Made by a program: the position numbers and the translations under genes | Notes under the pieces: model-generated | What the model was told of the DNA's origin: nothing | Databases searched by the model: none | What the model saw: only the letters and a program-made list of their open reading frames with translations | Shown here: one piece after another, positions 43,072 to 51,479 of the stretch | How positions within the stretch are numbered: the first letter of the stretch is position 1 | Layout of the letters: each line of letters begins with the position of its first letter | Source of the DNA: Lacrimispora xylanisolvens | Lineage (GTDB): Bacteria; Bacillota; Clostridia; Lachnospirales; Lachnospiraceae | Direction: 5' to 3' | NCBI RefSeq assembly: GCF_002934545.1 | Contig: NZ_PTJA01000001.1 | Coordinates: 186,001-250,000, forward strand | DNA: 64,000 nucleotides

Positions 43072-45270
43072 ATGATAAAACATGTAAAAAACATACTTAA
43101 AATATTCGTGGGAGACTTAAAGCATATATTTTCCAACCCGGTAGCGACGCTGATTGCCTTTGGACTGACACTGATACCTGCATTATATGCCTGGTTTAAT
43201 ATAGCTGCAAGCTGGGATCCCTATGCAAATACCAAGGGTTTAAAGGTGGCAGTTGTCAATTTGGATGAAGGTGCCTCCATTGACAGCATTTTTGATTCTG
43301 ATATTGATGATTCAGCCATTAATATTGGTGAGATGATCCTTGATGAACTTAGAAAAAATGATAAAATCGGCTGGCAGTTTGTGGATAAGGAAGAGGCCAT
43401 GGATGGGGTAGAGTCCGGAAAATACTATGCTGCAGTGGTTGTACCGGAAGACTTTAGTACAAAGATATCAAGCGTACTGACATCCCATATCGAACGGCCG
43501 GTTTTACAATACTATGTAAATGAAAAAAAGAATGCTGTTGCGACGAAGATCACCGATAAAGGCGTAGCCAGCGTACAGCAGCAGATCAATGAAACATTTA
43601 TCAGTTCTGCATCCAAAGTGATGGGCAAACTGGTGAACGGATACTCCGATGACTGGAGCACCAGGAAAGACACTGACAGAGGGGATGCCATCAGCGCCCT
43701 GAATGAGATCAAGGACAGTCTTAATCAGCTTACGGATACCATTGGTATACTAAAAGGTACTCTTCGTACAGTAAACAGCTTAAATGACGGAGTGAAAGGT
43801 ACCCTGCCCGATGTAAACAAGATGATAACTTCGGGAGAAGACACCGCCCAAAGTGCCAGGACTCTGGTTGATTCCACAAGAGGAATGTCTGATATTGTTA
43901 CGCAAGGTGTGGATGATACCCTGGATCAGATTACCCAGACAGAAGAAACGATCTATGAAACATTTAATGTGCTTGGAAATATATCAGATACATCCGCCGA
44001 TGCAGCTATCAATACTATAAAAGCCATGGAAAGCATGACTTCGGCGATGATCACACAGTTAAACAGCTTCGGTAAGCTTCTGAATGATATCAATTCCAAA
44101 CTTCCAATCAAATTAACAGATGTAACACAGATCCAGCAGCAGTTAGGCGCTGCAGTGAAACAGCAGCAGGATCTTTTAGTAAAGCTTCAGTCAGCTGAAA
44201 AGACTGTAAAAGAGACCAGAAGATTACCAAATGATATGAAAGATGATATTGGGGACAGTCTGTCTCTGGCATATAACACAATCTCTGATATTAATAATTT
44301 CTATAAAGGAAAGGTTGAGGTGCCTTTAAAAGACAGTCTGGATAAAACCTATGATGCCCTGGGAACTACTGCAGGAGCACTTGGCAGCATCGGGAATCTG
44401 GTAGGGCAGATTGATACCACACTTACCAGCGTCAATACTTCATCTCAAAGTCTCATTGAAGCTTTGGACAGTTCCCTGAATCTGATTAATAAGAGTCAGG
44501 AACGCGTTGATGATATGATCGAAGACGTGAATAAAATTGCAGATAATAAGCAGCTGAACAAAATAATGGATATCATGAAGAATGATCCGGAACGGTTCAG
44601 CGACTTTATGATGAAGCCTACGGATATGCAGACAAACAAAATATATCCGGTAGAAAATTATGGCTCAGCCATGGCACCATTTTATACCATACTTGCTATT
44701 TGGGTCGGAGGTCTGATCCTGGTGGCATTGCTGAAAACAAAAGTGGAACCTTCACGGGCAGAGGGACTGAAGCTGTATGAAACGTATTTTGGCAGATACC
44801 TTACGTTTATGCTTCTTGGAATTTTTCAGGCACTGGTTGTTTCCCTGGGCGATCTTTATATGTTGAAAATTCAGTGTGTAGAGCCGGGTAAATTTGTGCT
44901 GGCTGCGGTAATTGCAAGTATCATTTTTACAAATATAACGTACTCCATGACAGTGTCTTTTGGAGACGTAGGAAAAGCCATCGTTGTTGTATTTATGGTT
45001 ATACAGGTAGCTGGATCTGGCGGTACGTTCCCCATTCAGGTAACACCAAAATTCTTTCAGATGGTAAATCCCCTGCTTCCCTTCACTCACTTAATTAACG
45101 CCATGAGGGAATGTGTGGCAGGACTTTATGGAAATGCTTACTGGATTGACATTAGAAATGTCCTGGTGTATATTCCACTCTCCCTGTTGGTGGGAATTGT
45201 ATTAAGGAAGAAGGTGCTTGAAATTAATGAATTCTTTGAAGAAAAACTCAGCCAGACCGGCATCATGTAA
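43072..45270 (+). CDS. YhgE/Pip-family membrane protein
   Basis: A 732-residue protein of the ABC-2-like YhgE/Pip group. N-terminal helix (about 22-45, TLIAFGLTLIPALYAWFNI) followed by the conserved extracellular WDPYANTKGLKVAVVNLDEGA; a long extracellular coiled region (about 170-510) with many Gln/Asn/Thr-rich helices; and a C-terminal block of about five membrane helices (530-725) with AGSGGTFPIQVTPKFFQMVNPLLPFTH. Relatives act in phage infection (Pip), type VII secretion accessory roles and export. Followed by an overlapping gene for a single-pass protein. Confidence 0.88.
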   Translation: MIKHVKNILKIFVGDLKHIFSNPVATLIAFGLTLIPALYAWFNIAASWDPYANTKGLKVAVVNLDEGASIDSIFDSDIDDSAINIGEMILDELRKNDKIGWQFVDKEEAMDGVESGKYYAAVVVPEDFSTKISSVLTSHIERPVLQYYVNEKKNAVATKITDKGVASVQQQINETFISSASKVMGKLVNGYSDDWSTRKDTDRGDAISALNEIKDSLNQLTDTIGILKGTLRTVNSLNDGVKGTLPDVNKMITSGEDTAQSARTLVDSTRGMSDIVTQGVDDTLDQITQTEETIYETFNVLGNISDTSADAAINTIKAMESMTSAMITQLNSFGKLLNDINSKLPIKLTDVTQIQQQLGAAVKQQQDLLVKLQSAEKTVKETRRLPNDMKDDIGDSLSLAYNTISDINNFYKGKVEVPLKDSLDKTYDALGTTAGALGSIGNLVGQIDTTLTSVNTSSQSLIEALDSSLNLINKSQERVDDMIEDVNKIADNKQLNKIMDIMKNDPERFSDFMMKPTDMQTNKIYPVENYGSAMAPFYTILAIWVGGLILVALLKTKVEPSRAEGLKLYETYFGRYLTFMLLGIFQALVVSLGDLYMLKIQCVEPGKFVLAAVIASIIFTNITYSMTVSFGDVGKAIVVVFMVIQVAGSGGTFPIQVTPKFFQMVNPLLPFTHLINAMRECVAGLYGNAYWIDIRNVLVYIPLSLLVGIVLRKKVLEINEFFEEKLSQTGIM

Positions 45271-46384
45271 TAATAAGAAGAAACCGATTATCTGGGCAGC
45301 AGGGATAGCAGTGACTGTTATTGTTCTTGCTGCAGCAGGCTGGCATTATCTTCCTATCTATTATGCCAGGTTTTATCTTGGCCGCTCTGCCCTTCAGACA
45401 CAGGGCATGCTAAAGGAGCTTTGGGGAAGTGAAAAGGGCAATGGCAACGCGTATGAGGATTCCTTTAAACTGGTTGCAGACGAAGCTTACCTAAATGGGA
45501 AGTCGGTACTGATTCTGCCCGGAGGACTTGGCATTTCCGTCACAGAACAGAGGAATCTTGAGAATACATTTGCCCAGGGTAAGATAGACGTTTACTTTCT
45601 GGGAGCGATTCGGGAGGGAGCACAATATTGGGCAGATCCCGACCGGGTGGTAATCCATGTGCCCCAGATCTCTGCGGCACTGGTTAAAACAACACAGGCT
45701 GATGTTAAGAACCAGATTGGAGTATCCCCTATACCAGAGAAAAAGGCGAAGGTGGAAAATCGCTTAAAACAGCTGGAGGATCACATCATTGATGTGGTAG
45801 GAAAGAGCCGGGTTGAGTTTACCGGAAGAGATAAAAACGGTGTTACCATACGTGCGCTGGTTCCGGCAAAACAGTTTGACTCCATTTTGCAGGAAACAGG
45901 TGAGCTGATGGAGGACGTTCCCGGAAGGGAGCCAAAAAGCTGGGCGAAACTGTTGAAAGAACGAAGGACAGAAGGGGAAAATCAGGAAGTTCTCTTTTCC
46001 ATACGCAAAGATCTTTCCATTTCACAGGTCATTATACCGGATCTTGCCTATGTTGGATTTCAAAGAGTAGAAAATCAGGGAGCACTTTTATCTGGTCAGA
46101 TAACCGGAACGGAAGGTGAAATCAGTTTTAATACCACGGTGTATTTTGGAAACGGTGATGATAAAAAACGTGCTTTTCAGATAAAAGAACTGAATATCAT
46201 ATACAATAAGAAGGATTTAAATCTCAGACTTAAGCTCAGCGGCGGATACGAGGGCGGAAGAATTTCAGCCGGAGTACTGGATCAGGAAAAACTTGCTTCA
46301 GAAGGGGAAGAGACTGTGAGCTTGTCAGAAATAAAGGATAAATTCCTGGCAATGATAAAAGTATTGGGACTGGATGTAGAATAA
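45227..46384 (+). CDS. Single-pass membrane protein of unknown function, coupled to YhgE/Pip
   Basis: A 385-residue protein with a basic cytoplasmic N-terminus, one membrane helix (about residues 20-45) and a large extracytoplasmic part containing VLILPGGLGISVTEQRNL, an acidic/basic helical stretch (EKKAKVENRLKQLEDHIIDVV) and a beta-rich end. I do not recognise a family. ATG 45227 lies inside the last 44 bases of the YhgE/Pip gene; AAGGTG is 11 bases upstream. A TTG at 45218 is an alternative. The overlap suggests the two proteins work together. Confidence 0.65.
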   Translation: MNSLKKNSARPASCNNKKKPIIWAAGIAVTVIVLAAAGWHYLPIYYARFYLGRSALQTQGMLKELWGSEKGNGNAYEDSFKLVADEAYLNGKSVLILPGGLGISVTEQRNLENTFAQGKIDVYFLGAIREGAQYWADPDRVVIHVPQISAALVKTTQADVKNQIGVSPIPEKKAKVENRLKQLEDHIIDVVGKSRVEFTGRDKNGVTIRALVPAKQFDSILQETGELMEDVPGREPKSWAKLLKERRTEGENQEVLFSIRKDLSISQVIIPDLAYVGFQRVENQGALLSGQITGTEGEISFNTTVYFGNGDDKKRAFQIKELNIIYNKKDLNLRLKLSGGYEGGRISAGVLDQEKLASEGEETVSLSEIKDKFLAMIKVLGLDVE

Positions 46385-46399
46385 TTTGCAAAAATTCTA

Positions 46400-46428
46400 T
46401 TGACAAATACAACTGTAACTTTTATAAT
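46400..46428 (+). promoter_or_regulatory. Promoter of the thioredoxin gene
   Basis: Perfect TTGACA (46400-46405), 17-base spacer and perfect TATAAT (46423-46428). A 140-base A-rich leader follows before the ATG. Confidence 0.85.
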
Positions 46429-46569
46429 AACAGTAACAAAACAAAATAAGAAAAAGTTAAAGGATATACAGTCCTATAGATACAGGGCATAATCCATGAA
46501 ATAATGATAAGACTAATGGAATAAAGCAAATTCCCTGAAATAAGAGATAGAATGAAGGAGGAGTAATAT

Positions 46570-46890
46570 ATGTCAATCGTAACATTAACAAAGCAGAACT
46601 TTGATGAAGAGGTTTTAAAAACTGATGATGTCGTGCTGGTGGATTTCTGGGCAACCTGGTGCGGTCCTTGTAAGATGTTTGCACCGGTTCTTGATGAGAT
46701 TGCATCTGAGAATCATTCCGGTTTAAAGATTGGTAAGGTTGATGTGGACAATGAGCCGGATCTTGCCGGACAGTTTAAGGTTATGAGCATTCCTACGGTA
46801 GGAATTTTCAAGGGCGGTAAGCTGGCGGCAACTTCTGTAGGAGTAAAATCCAAGAAAGACATTCTGCAGATGGTAGAGCAGGTAAAATAA
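46570..46890 (+). CDS. trxA: Thioredoxin
   Basis: A 106-residue thioredoxin with the redox motif WCGPC (Cys31/Cys34), the cis-proline segment SIPTV and the buried Asp in VLVDFWA. Size and motif are those of general cytoplasmic thioredoxin. Own promoter, AAGGAGGAG ribosome site and terminator show it is monocistronic. No thioredoxin reductase gene is adjacent. Confidence 0.95.
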   Translation: MSIVTLTKQNFDEEVLKTDDVVLVDFWATWCGPCKMFAPVLDEIASENHSGLKIGKVDVDNEPDLAGQFKVMSIPTVGIFKGGKLAATSVGVKSKKDILQMVEQVK

Positions 46891-46900
46891 TCAGACTCAT

Positions 46901-46947
46901 AAAACCACAGGTCAATCCGGTGAAAGGAGGAACCTGTGGTTTTTTTA
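46901..46947 (+). terminator. Terminator of trxA
   Basis: AAAACCACAGGT (46901-46912) pairs with ACCTGTGGTTTT (46932-46943), followed by further T residues. Confidence 0.85.
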
Positions 46948-46974
46948 TGAAAAGAAATAACAAATAAGTAGGTA

Positions 46975-47006
46975 TTGACATTCCCCTATACGGGAAGGAT
47001 TATACT
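46975..47006 (+). promoter_or_regulatory. MerR-type promoter of the cut regulator gene
   Basis: TTGACA (46975-46980) and TATACT (47001-47006) are 20 bases apart. The spacer opens with TTCCCC-TATA-CGGGAA (46981-46996), an inverted repeat. Over-long spacing with a central dyad is the signature of MerR-family activation. The same architecture precedes the microcompartment operon. Confidence 0.8.
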
Positions 47007-47092
47007 GGTTCTATATGTATATAGTACGAATGATAAAATGAGTAAATCGAACACGGAACACATAGACAATGCCAGTGCTTATGGGGGTTTAC

Positions 47093-47926
47093 ATGGAAGA
47101 AAAAAAACTGTACTCAATAGGGGAAGTGAGTAAGATCTGCAACATTTCAACAAAGGCTCTGCGTTTTTACGACAAGATCGGAATCATATCACCAGATATG
47201 ATATGTAAGGAGAACAGCTACCGCTATTACAACAAAGAAACACTTATGACCGTACCTGTTGTAAAGTATTACAAGCAGATGGGATTTAAGCTGGAAGAGA
47301 TGCAGGGGCTTGTTGAGGGCAATACCTACTATTATCTGGAACAGAATTTCCGCAACAAAATCGACCAGCTCTGCCTCCAGGAGCAGCAGATTCACAACAG
47401 CTATGTAGCTGTTAAGGATTGGTACGAGCTGATTCAGGAAGCCAAGATGGTGCTCCAGAACAATGTACATGAGGTATCTGTGAGATTCCTTCCGGAGTCC
47501 ACGTTTTGCAGCCTGACACAGAGTTTTGGATACAATTATATGGAATCCATTATTAATATAGAATGGACCAATCACCTTGAAAAGGCTGAGAATGAGATTA
47601 CAGGTCCTGTAATTCTTAAGTTTGACTCCTTCGAGGATAAGATGAAAGGCAGATGCGACACTGCAACCATTATGCAGAAAGCCATTCACCCCTGCAAGGA
47701 ATGCTTAAACCGCCAGACTTATGGAGGTATCATGGTTGCTTCCGTCTATCACATTGGAAAACATGAGACCATAGACGAAGAATACGAGCGGATCGTAAAC
47801 TGGGCAGCCAAGCGGGGATATCAGTGCGGGAAAGAAAGCTTTGAGCGGTATGTGGTGGATTACTGGACTACCAGGAACCCGGAAGAGTTCGTAACAGAAG
47901 TGATTGTGCCGGTCTACCGCCAGTAA
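47093..47926 (+). CDS. MerR-family activator of the choline microcompartment operon
   Basis: A 277-residue regulator: N-terminal MerR winged helix (about 5-75; LYSIGEVSKICNISTKALRFYDKIGIIS is partly cited), a coiled-coil dimerisation helix (about 85-125) and a C-terminal GyrI-like effector domain (about 135-277) ending in FVTEVIVPVYRQ. ATG 47093 has GGGGG 6 bases ahead; an earlier in-frame ATG is rejected. Its own promoter and the operon promoter share spacing and dyad, so it likely controls both, perhaps in response to choline or a metabolite. Confidence 0.85.
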   Translation: MEEKKLYSIGEVSKICNISTKALRFYDKIGIISPDMICKENSYRYYNKETLMTVPVVKYYKQMGFKLEEMQGLVEGNTYYYLEQNFRNKIDQLCLQEQQIHNSYVAVKDWYELIQEAKMVLQNNVHEVSVRFLPESTFCSLTQSFGYNYMESIINIEWTNHLEKAENEITGPVILKFDSFEDKMKGRCDTATIMQKAIHPCKECLNRQTYGGIMVASVYHIGKHETIDEEYERIVNWAAKRGYQCGKESFERYVVDYWTTRNPEEFVTEVIVPVYRQ

Positions 47927-47972
47927 GGGAGCATGAATCCAACTCCCGACGGTTAAAAAAGTTAATTTTACA

Positions 47973-48026
47973 GGTTCTTTTGGAATAGAAATGAGTAAAA
48001 ATTTCTGTTTCAGGAGAGCCTTTTTT
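47973..48026 (+). terminator. Terminator between the regulator and the cut operon
   Basis: GGTTCTTTTG (47973-47982) pairs with CAGGAGAGCC (48011-48020) using several G-T pairs; AGAAAT/ATTTCT continues the stem; TTTTTT follows. A second nested inverted repeat, CACCAG/CTGGTG (48037-48068), lies just before the operon promoter. Confidence 0.7.
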
Positions 48027-48088
48027 ATGTGTGGAGCACCAGGGTAAAAATTACCATTTAATCTGGTGTAAAAATAAAAAAAAATCAG

Positions 48089-48120
48089 TTGACATTCCCC
48101 ATAGGGGGAAGTCCTATACT
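48089..48120 (+). promoter_or_regulatory. MerR-type promoter of the cut microcompartment operon
   Basis: TTGACA (48089-48094), 20-base spacer, TATACT (48115-48120). The spacer begins TTCCCC-ATAG-GGGGAA (48095-48110), matching the dyad arms of the regulator promoter. Confidence 0.82.
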
Positions 48121-48128
48121 AAATGCAT

Positions 48129-48187
48129 AGAAAAATGCAGGCAGCCAGTAGAAAATTAGTAACATTAACAGGCGTCGTGCATTTTCT
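48129..48187 (+). promoter_or_regulatory. Structured 5' leader of the cut operon
   Basis: The about 145-base untranslated leader contains AGAAAAATGCA (48129-48139) and TGCATTTTCT (48178-48187), able to pair around a 38-base loop, and a second small dyad TTCAGCTGAA near 48196-48206. No known riboswitch or terminator form is recognised. Confidence 0.35.
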
Positions 48188-48270
48188 AAACGTTTTCAGC
48201 TGAACGTGAAAGAAAAAGCAACAGGACAACTTAAATTTTGTGCACTATTCAGATGGGGAAGGAAACTTAA

Positions 48271-49230
48271 ATGACGGAAGCGCGAAAGAAATTTAAACGA
48301 ATTGGCGTTACAACCGGTTTGATATCCGGTCTTATGTACGGGTTATACACCACCTTCGTACTGATCGCCGGATACTACAAACCACTCGCCGGGGCAGTGG
48401 GGCTTTTTGCTGCTCCCTACGTAACATCTGGTCTCAATGACTTATTTGCCGGGATCTGGCTTACTGTGTACAACATAAAGACCGGAAGAATACGTGAGAT
48501 CGGAAGAAGCTTAAAACTGTTTCCAGGCAAAATCATTTTACTTGGTTCCCTTGTAGGAGGACCAATTGCCAGCGGTGCATACTTAATGGGCCTGGCAATG
48601 GCAGGAGCTTATGCAATCCCGATTTCTGCCATGTACATTCTTTTCGGAGCATTATTTGCACGGATCTTCTTAAAACAGAAAATCGTACCCAGAGTTGGTC
48701 TTGGTATGCTGATCTGTGTTGTGGGAGCAATCGTTATTAACTGGGTAAAACCAGAAGGCAGCTCCAACTTTACTCTTGGTATCATTTGTGCCTTTGTAGC
48801 AGCAATTGGCTGGGCGCTGGAAGGCGTATTTGCAGCTTACGGAAGTGCAATGCTTGACACAGATGTAGTAATCAATATCCGTCAGCTTTTATCCGGAATT
48901 GTAGATTTAATTGTAATTCTGCCTATCGTAGGCGGTATGGGACTTTTAAAAGGCACACTCTTTTCCCTGCCTCCCGTTGCATGGCTGATCGTTTCCGGTC
49001 TCTGTGCGGCAATCTCCTATCTCTGCTGGTATAAGTCAAACAGCACAGTAGGCTGTGCCATGGGAATGTCACTTAACATCACCTACGCGTTCTGGGGCGT
49101 GCTGTTTTGTATCCTGTTTATCAAACAGCCAGTAACCCCGACCATTATCATTGGTTCTATTATCATTATCATCGGAGCCGTACTGGTATCCGTTGACCCA
49201 TTTGAATTGCTAAATAAAAAGGAGGACTAA
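48271..49230 (+). CDS. DMT-superfamily (EamA) transporter, first gene of the cut operon
   Basis: A 319-residue membrane protein with about ten helices in two EamA-like halves (TTGLISGLMYGLYTTFVLIAGYY, GAYLMGLAMAGAYAIPISAMY, SNSTVGCAMGMSLNITYAFWGV). As the first gene of a choline microcompartment operon it could import choline or export trimethylamine; other cut loci carry small EmrE-type transporters in this role. It is closely similar to the transporter at 49524. ATG 48271 follows GGGGAAGGAAAC. Confidence 0.8.
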   Translation: MTEARKKFKRIGVTTGLISGLMYGLYTTFVLIAGYYKPLAGAVGLFAAPYVTSGLNDLFAGIWLTVYNIKTGRIREIGRSLKLFPGKIILLGSLVGGPIASGAYLMGLAMAGAYAIPISAMYILFGALFARIFLKQKIVPRVGLGMLICVVGAIVINWVKPEGSSNFTLGIICAFVAAIGWALEGVFAAYGSAMLDTDVVINIRQLLSGIVDLIVILPIVGGMGLLKGTLFSLPPVAWLIVSGLCAAISYLCWYKSNSTVGCAMGMSLNITYAFWGVLFCILFIKQPVTPTIIIGSIIIIIGAVLVSVDPFELLNKKED

Positions 49231-49233
49231 ACA

Positions 49234-49524
49234 ATGAAATATGATGCATTAGGAATGATCGAAACAAAAGGTTTAATCGGCTCAATCGAAGCTGCAGACG
49301 CTATGGTAAAAGCAGCAAATGTAACACTTGTTGGTAAAGAATTTGTAGGCGGCGGACTTGTTACTGTTATGGTAAGAGGTGATGTAGGCGCAGTGAAAGC
49401 AGCTACTGACGCAGGCGCAGCAGCAGCACAGAGAGTTGGAGAACTGGTATCTGTACACGTGATTCCACGTCCACATGCAGAAGTTGAGACAATTCTTCCG
49501 AAGGATAAAAAGGAGATTAAGTAA
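49234..49524 (+). CDS. Microcompartment shell protein, BMC-H
   Basis: A 96-residue single BMC-domain protein ([54 protein letters not shown]) that should form hexameric shell tiles like PduA/EutM. The pore loop is EFVGGGLVT, with three glycines. AAGGAGG lies 8 bases before the ATG. It is placed between the two paralogous transporters and its stop overlaps the start of the second (TAATG). Confidence 0.95.
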   Translation: MKYDALGMIETKGLIGSIEAADAMVKAANVTLVGKEFVGGGLVTVMVRGDVGAVKAATDAGAAAAQRVGELVSVHVIPRPHAEVETILPKDKKEIK

Positions 49525-50522
49525 TGGGTAACCAAGGAATGACATCAGCATCTGCGGATGCGAAAATGGCAGCTATTAACAAAAAATTCAGGACAACTGG
49601 AATGACAACCGGTGCATTATCCGGACTTACCTACGGAATTTATACAGTTCTTGTACTGGTAGCCGGTTACTATGAACCTCTTGCCAGCGCAGCAGGCCTT
49701 TTAGCAGGACCATATGTATTATCCGGCTTAAATGACCTTTTCGCAGGAATCTGGCTGACTGCTTACAATGCAAAGAGCGGCCGTCTCCGTGAGATGGGCA
49801 GAAGTCTTAATACATTCCCTGGAAAAATGATTGTAATCGGATCCATTCTTGGCGGACCTATTGCAAACGGCGCTTATCTGGTTGGTCTTGCCATGGCAGG
49901 AGCTTACGCAATCCCGATCTCCGCATTATGCAGTTTGTTTGGTGCAATCTTTGCCTGGATCTTCTTAAAACAGAAAATTACAAAAAGAGTTATGGTTGGT
50001 ATGATTGTATGTGTGGCTGGTGCCATCATCATCAACTGGACCAAGCCGGAAGGCAGTGATAACTTCACTCTGGGAATTATCTTCTCCTTCATCGCAGCAA
50101 TCTGCTGGGCGCTGGAAGGTGTATTCTCTACCTACGGCGGAGCTATGATCGACACTGATGTTGCTGTAAACTTACGTCAGCTTATCTCCGGTATTATAGA
50201 CTTATTTGTAATTCTTCCTATCGTTGGAGGCTTAGGACTTTTAGGCGGAACTTTAACAGCAGGAATTCCGGTTATCTGGCTGGCAGTTGCAGGCTTAAGT
50301 GCAGCAGTATCTTTCCTTTGCTGGTATAAGAGCAACTCCACCGTTGGCTGTGCAATTGGTATGTCCTTAAATGTAACATATGCGTTCTGGGGCGTTTTCT
50401 TCTGTATCCTGTTTCTGGGACAGGCAGTTACCCCTACGATTGTAATCGGCTCTATCGTAATCGTATTAGGTGCGATTGTAGTTACCATGAATCCACTGGA
50501 TTTATTCAGGAAAGGGGAATAA
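49524..50522 (+). CDS. DMT-superfamily (EamA) transporter, second copy
   Basis: A 332-residue, about ten-helix transporter closely related to the 319-residue protein at 48271 (shared GLNDLFAGIWLT, GGPI-x-GAYL-x-GLAMAGAYAIPISA, FLKQKI, SNSTVGCA-x-GMSLN-x-TYAFWGV). The N-terminus is about 13 residues longer. Tandem retention of two copies suggests different substrates or an oligomer of unlike subunits. Translation is coupled to the shell gene in front. Confidence 0.82.
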   Translation: MGNQGMTSASADAKMAAINKKFRTTGMTTGALSGLTYGIYTVLVLVAGYYEPLASAAGLLAGPYVLSGLNDLFAGIWLTAYNAKSGRLREMGRSLNTFPGKMIVIGSILGGPIANGAYLVGLAMAGAYAIPISALCSLFGAIFAWIFLKQKITKRVMVGMIVCVAGAIIINWTKPEGSDNFTLGIIFSFIAAICWALEGVFSTYGGAMIDTDVAVNLRQLISGIIDLFVILPIVGGLGLLGGTLTAGIPVIWLAVAGLSAAVSFLCWYKSNSTVGCAIGMSLNVTYAFWGVFFCILFLGQAVTPTIVIGSIVIVLGAIVVTMNPLDLFRKGE

Positions 50523-50526
50523 AAAC

Positions 50527-50808
50527 ATGTTATTACCTGCAAGAACAGCGGTTTTAAATTATTTATACGGAGTAGAAAGTGCTGACATCGCTCAGATTAT
50601 GGGAGCTTTAAAGTCAGAGTACGGCAGTGAACGTCAGTTTACAAAAGATCGTTATATGGATCACGTTATGTCCTTAGAGGCAAACGGACTGGTTAACTTA
50701 CAGAGCTATGATTTAGATGAAAAGGGTGATCTGCGCATGCGTTATGCAATTAATGACGATGGCAAGGCAACCGTAGACAAGTACGTAGACAAGAAATACC
50801 GCAAATAA
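50527..50808 (+). CDS. Small winged-helix-like protein inside the cut operon
   Basis: A 93-residue protein (LLPARTAVLNYLYGVESADIAQIMGAL, then DRYMDHVMSLEANGLVNLQSYDLDEKGDLRMRYAINDDG). The helix-helix-helix-hairpin order with a basic, Asp-rich wing resembles a winged helix of PadR/MarR-like size, but I cannot place it in a family. It has a clean start 5 bases after the transporter stop. It may be a regulator, or a core component specific to clostridial choline compartments. Confidence 0.7.
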   Translation: MLLPARTAVLNYLYGVESADIAQIMGALKSEYGSERQFTKDRYMDHVMSLEANGLVNLQSYDLDEKGDLRMRYAINDDGKATVDKYVDKKYRK

Positions 50809-50828
50809 ATTTCAGGAGGTTTACGAAG

Positions 50829-51125
50829 GTGAGATATTACGGAGATGAAGCATTAGGGCTGGTAGAGACTCTCGGATTAACTCCGGCTCTGGAAGCAGCA
50901 GATAAGATGTTAAAAGCAGCAGACGTAGAATTAATTTCCTATGAGAACGTAGGCTCAACCCTGGTAACCATTATGGTAAAGGGCGACGTGGCAGCAGTAC
51001 GTTCCGCAGTTGACGCAGGCGCAGAAGCAGCAGCAGCCATCGGCAAACTGACTGCACATAATGTAATGCCAAGACCGATCAAAGAAGTCGGCGACATTGT
51101 ATCAGTTCATGATATTGACGCGTAA
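50829..51125 (+). CDS. Microcompartment shell protein, BMC-H
   Basis: A 98-residue single BMC domain (ALGLVETLGLTPALEAADKMLKAADV, GDVAAVRSAVDAGAEAAA, HNVMPRPIKEV). The pore loop is NVGSTLVT, so the pore carries Ser-Thr where the sister proteins have glycines. It starts with GTG 50829 behind CAGGAGG. It lies in tandem with another shell gene 18 bases on. Confidence 0.93.
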   Translation: MRYYGDEALGLVETLGLTPALEAADKMLKAADVELISYENVGSTLVTIMVKGDVAAVRSAVDAGAEAAAAIGKLTAHNVMPRPIKEVGDIVSVHDIDA

Positions 51126-51142
51126 AGAGAGGAAAACAGTAT

Positions 51143-51448
51143 ATGGTAAGATATGAAGCCATCGGCTCAATTGAAACATTTGGTTTGGTATTCGCATTAG
51201 AAGCGGCTGACGCTATGTGTAAGGCTGCAGATGTTGAACTTATTGGTTATGAGAACGTTGCTTCCGGATATATTTCCGTTCTGGTACGCGGAGATGTAGG
51301 AGCTTGCAAGACTGCAGTAGATGCAGGCGTTAAAGCAGTAAGCGATATGGGCGCTGAGATTTACAGCTGTGTTGTAATCCCAAGACCTCATCCGGATCTT
51401 GAAAAGATCATCAGGAGATATGCAATCGCTGCGCCGGAGCAGGAATAG
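51143..51448 (+). CDS. Microcompartment shell protein, BMC-H
   Basis: A 101-residue single BMC domain (AIGSIETFGLVFALEAADAMCKAADV, GDVGACKTAVDAGVKAV, VIPRPHPDLEKI). The pore loop reads NVASGYIS, different from the other three shell proteins. GAGG precedes the ATG. It is directly in front of the first aldehyde dehydrogenase homologue. Confidence 0.93.
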   Translation: MVRYEAIGSIETFGLVFALEAADAMCKAADVELIGYENVASGYISVLVRGDVGACKTAVDAGVKAVSDMGAEIYSCVVIPRPHPDLEKIIRRYAIAAPEQE

Positions 51449-51479
51449 AACGTATCCCGGTTGAAGGGAGAACAGAGAA

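Noticed and set aside
49227-50542. Minus-strand frames across the shell and transporter genes
   Set aside because: They mirror the codon bias of the true plus-strand genes and have no recognisable domain.
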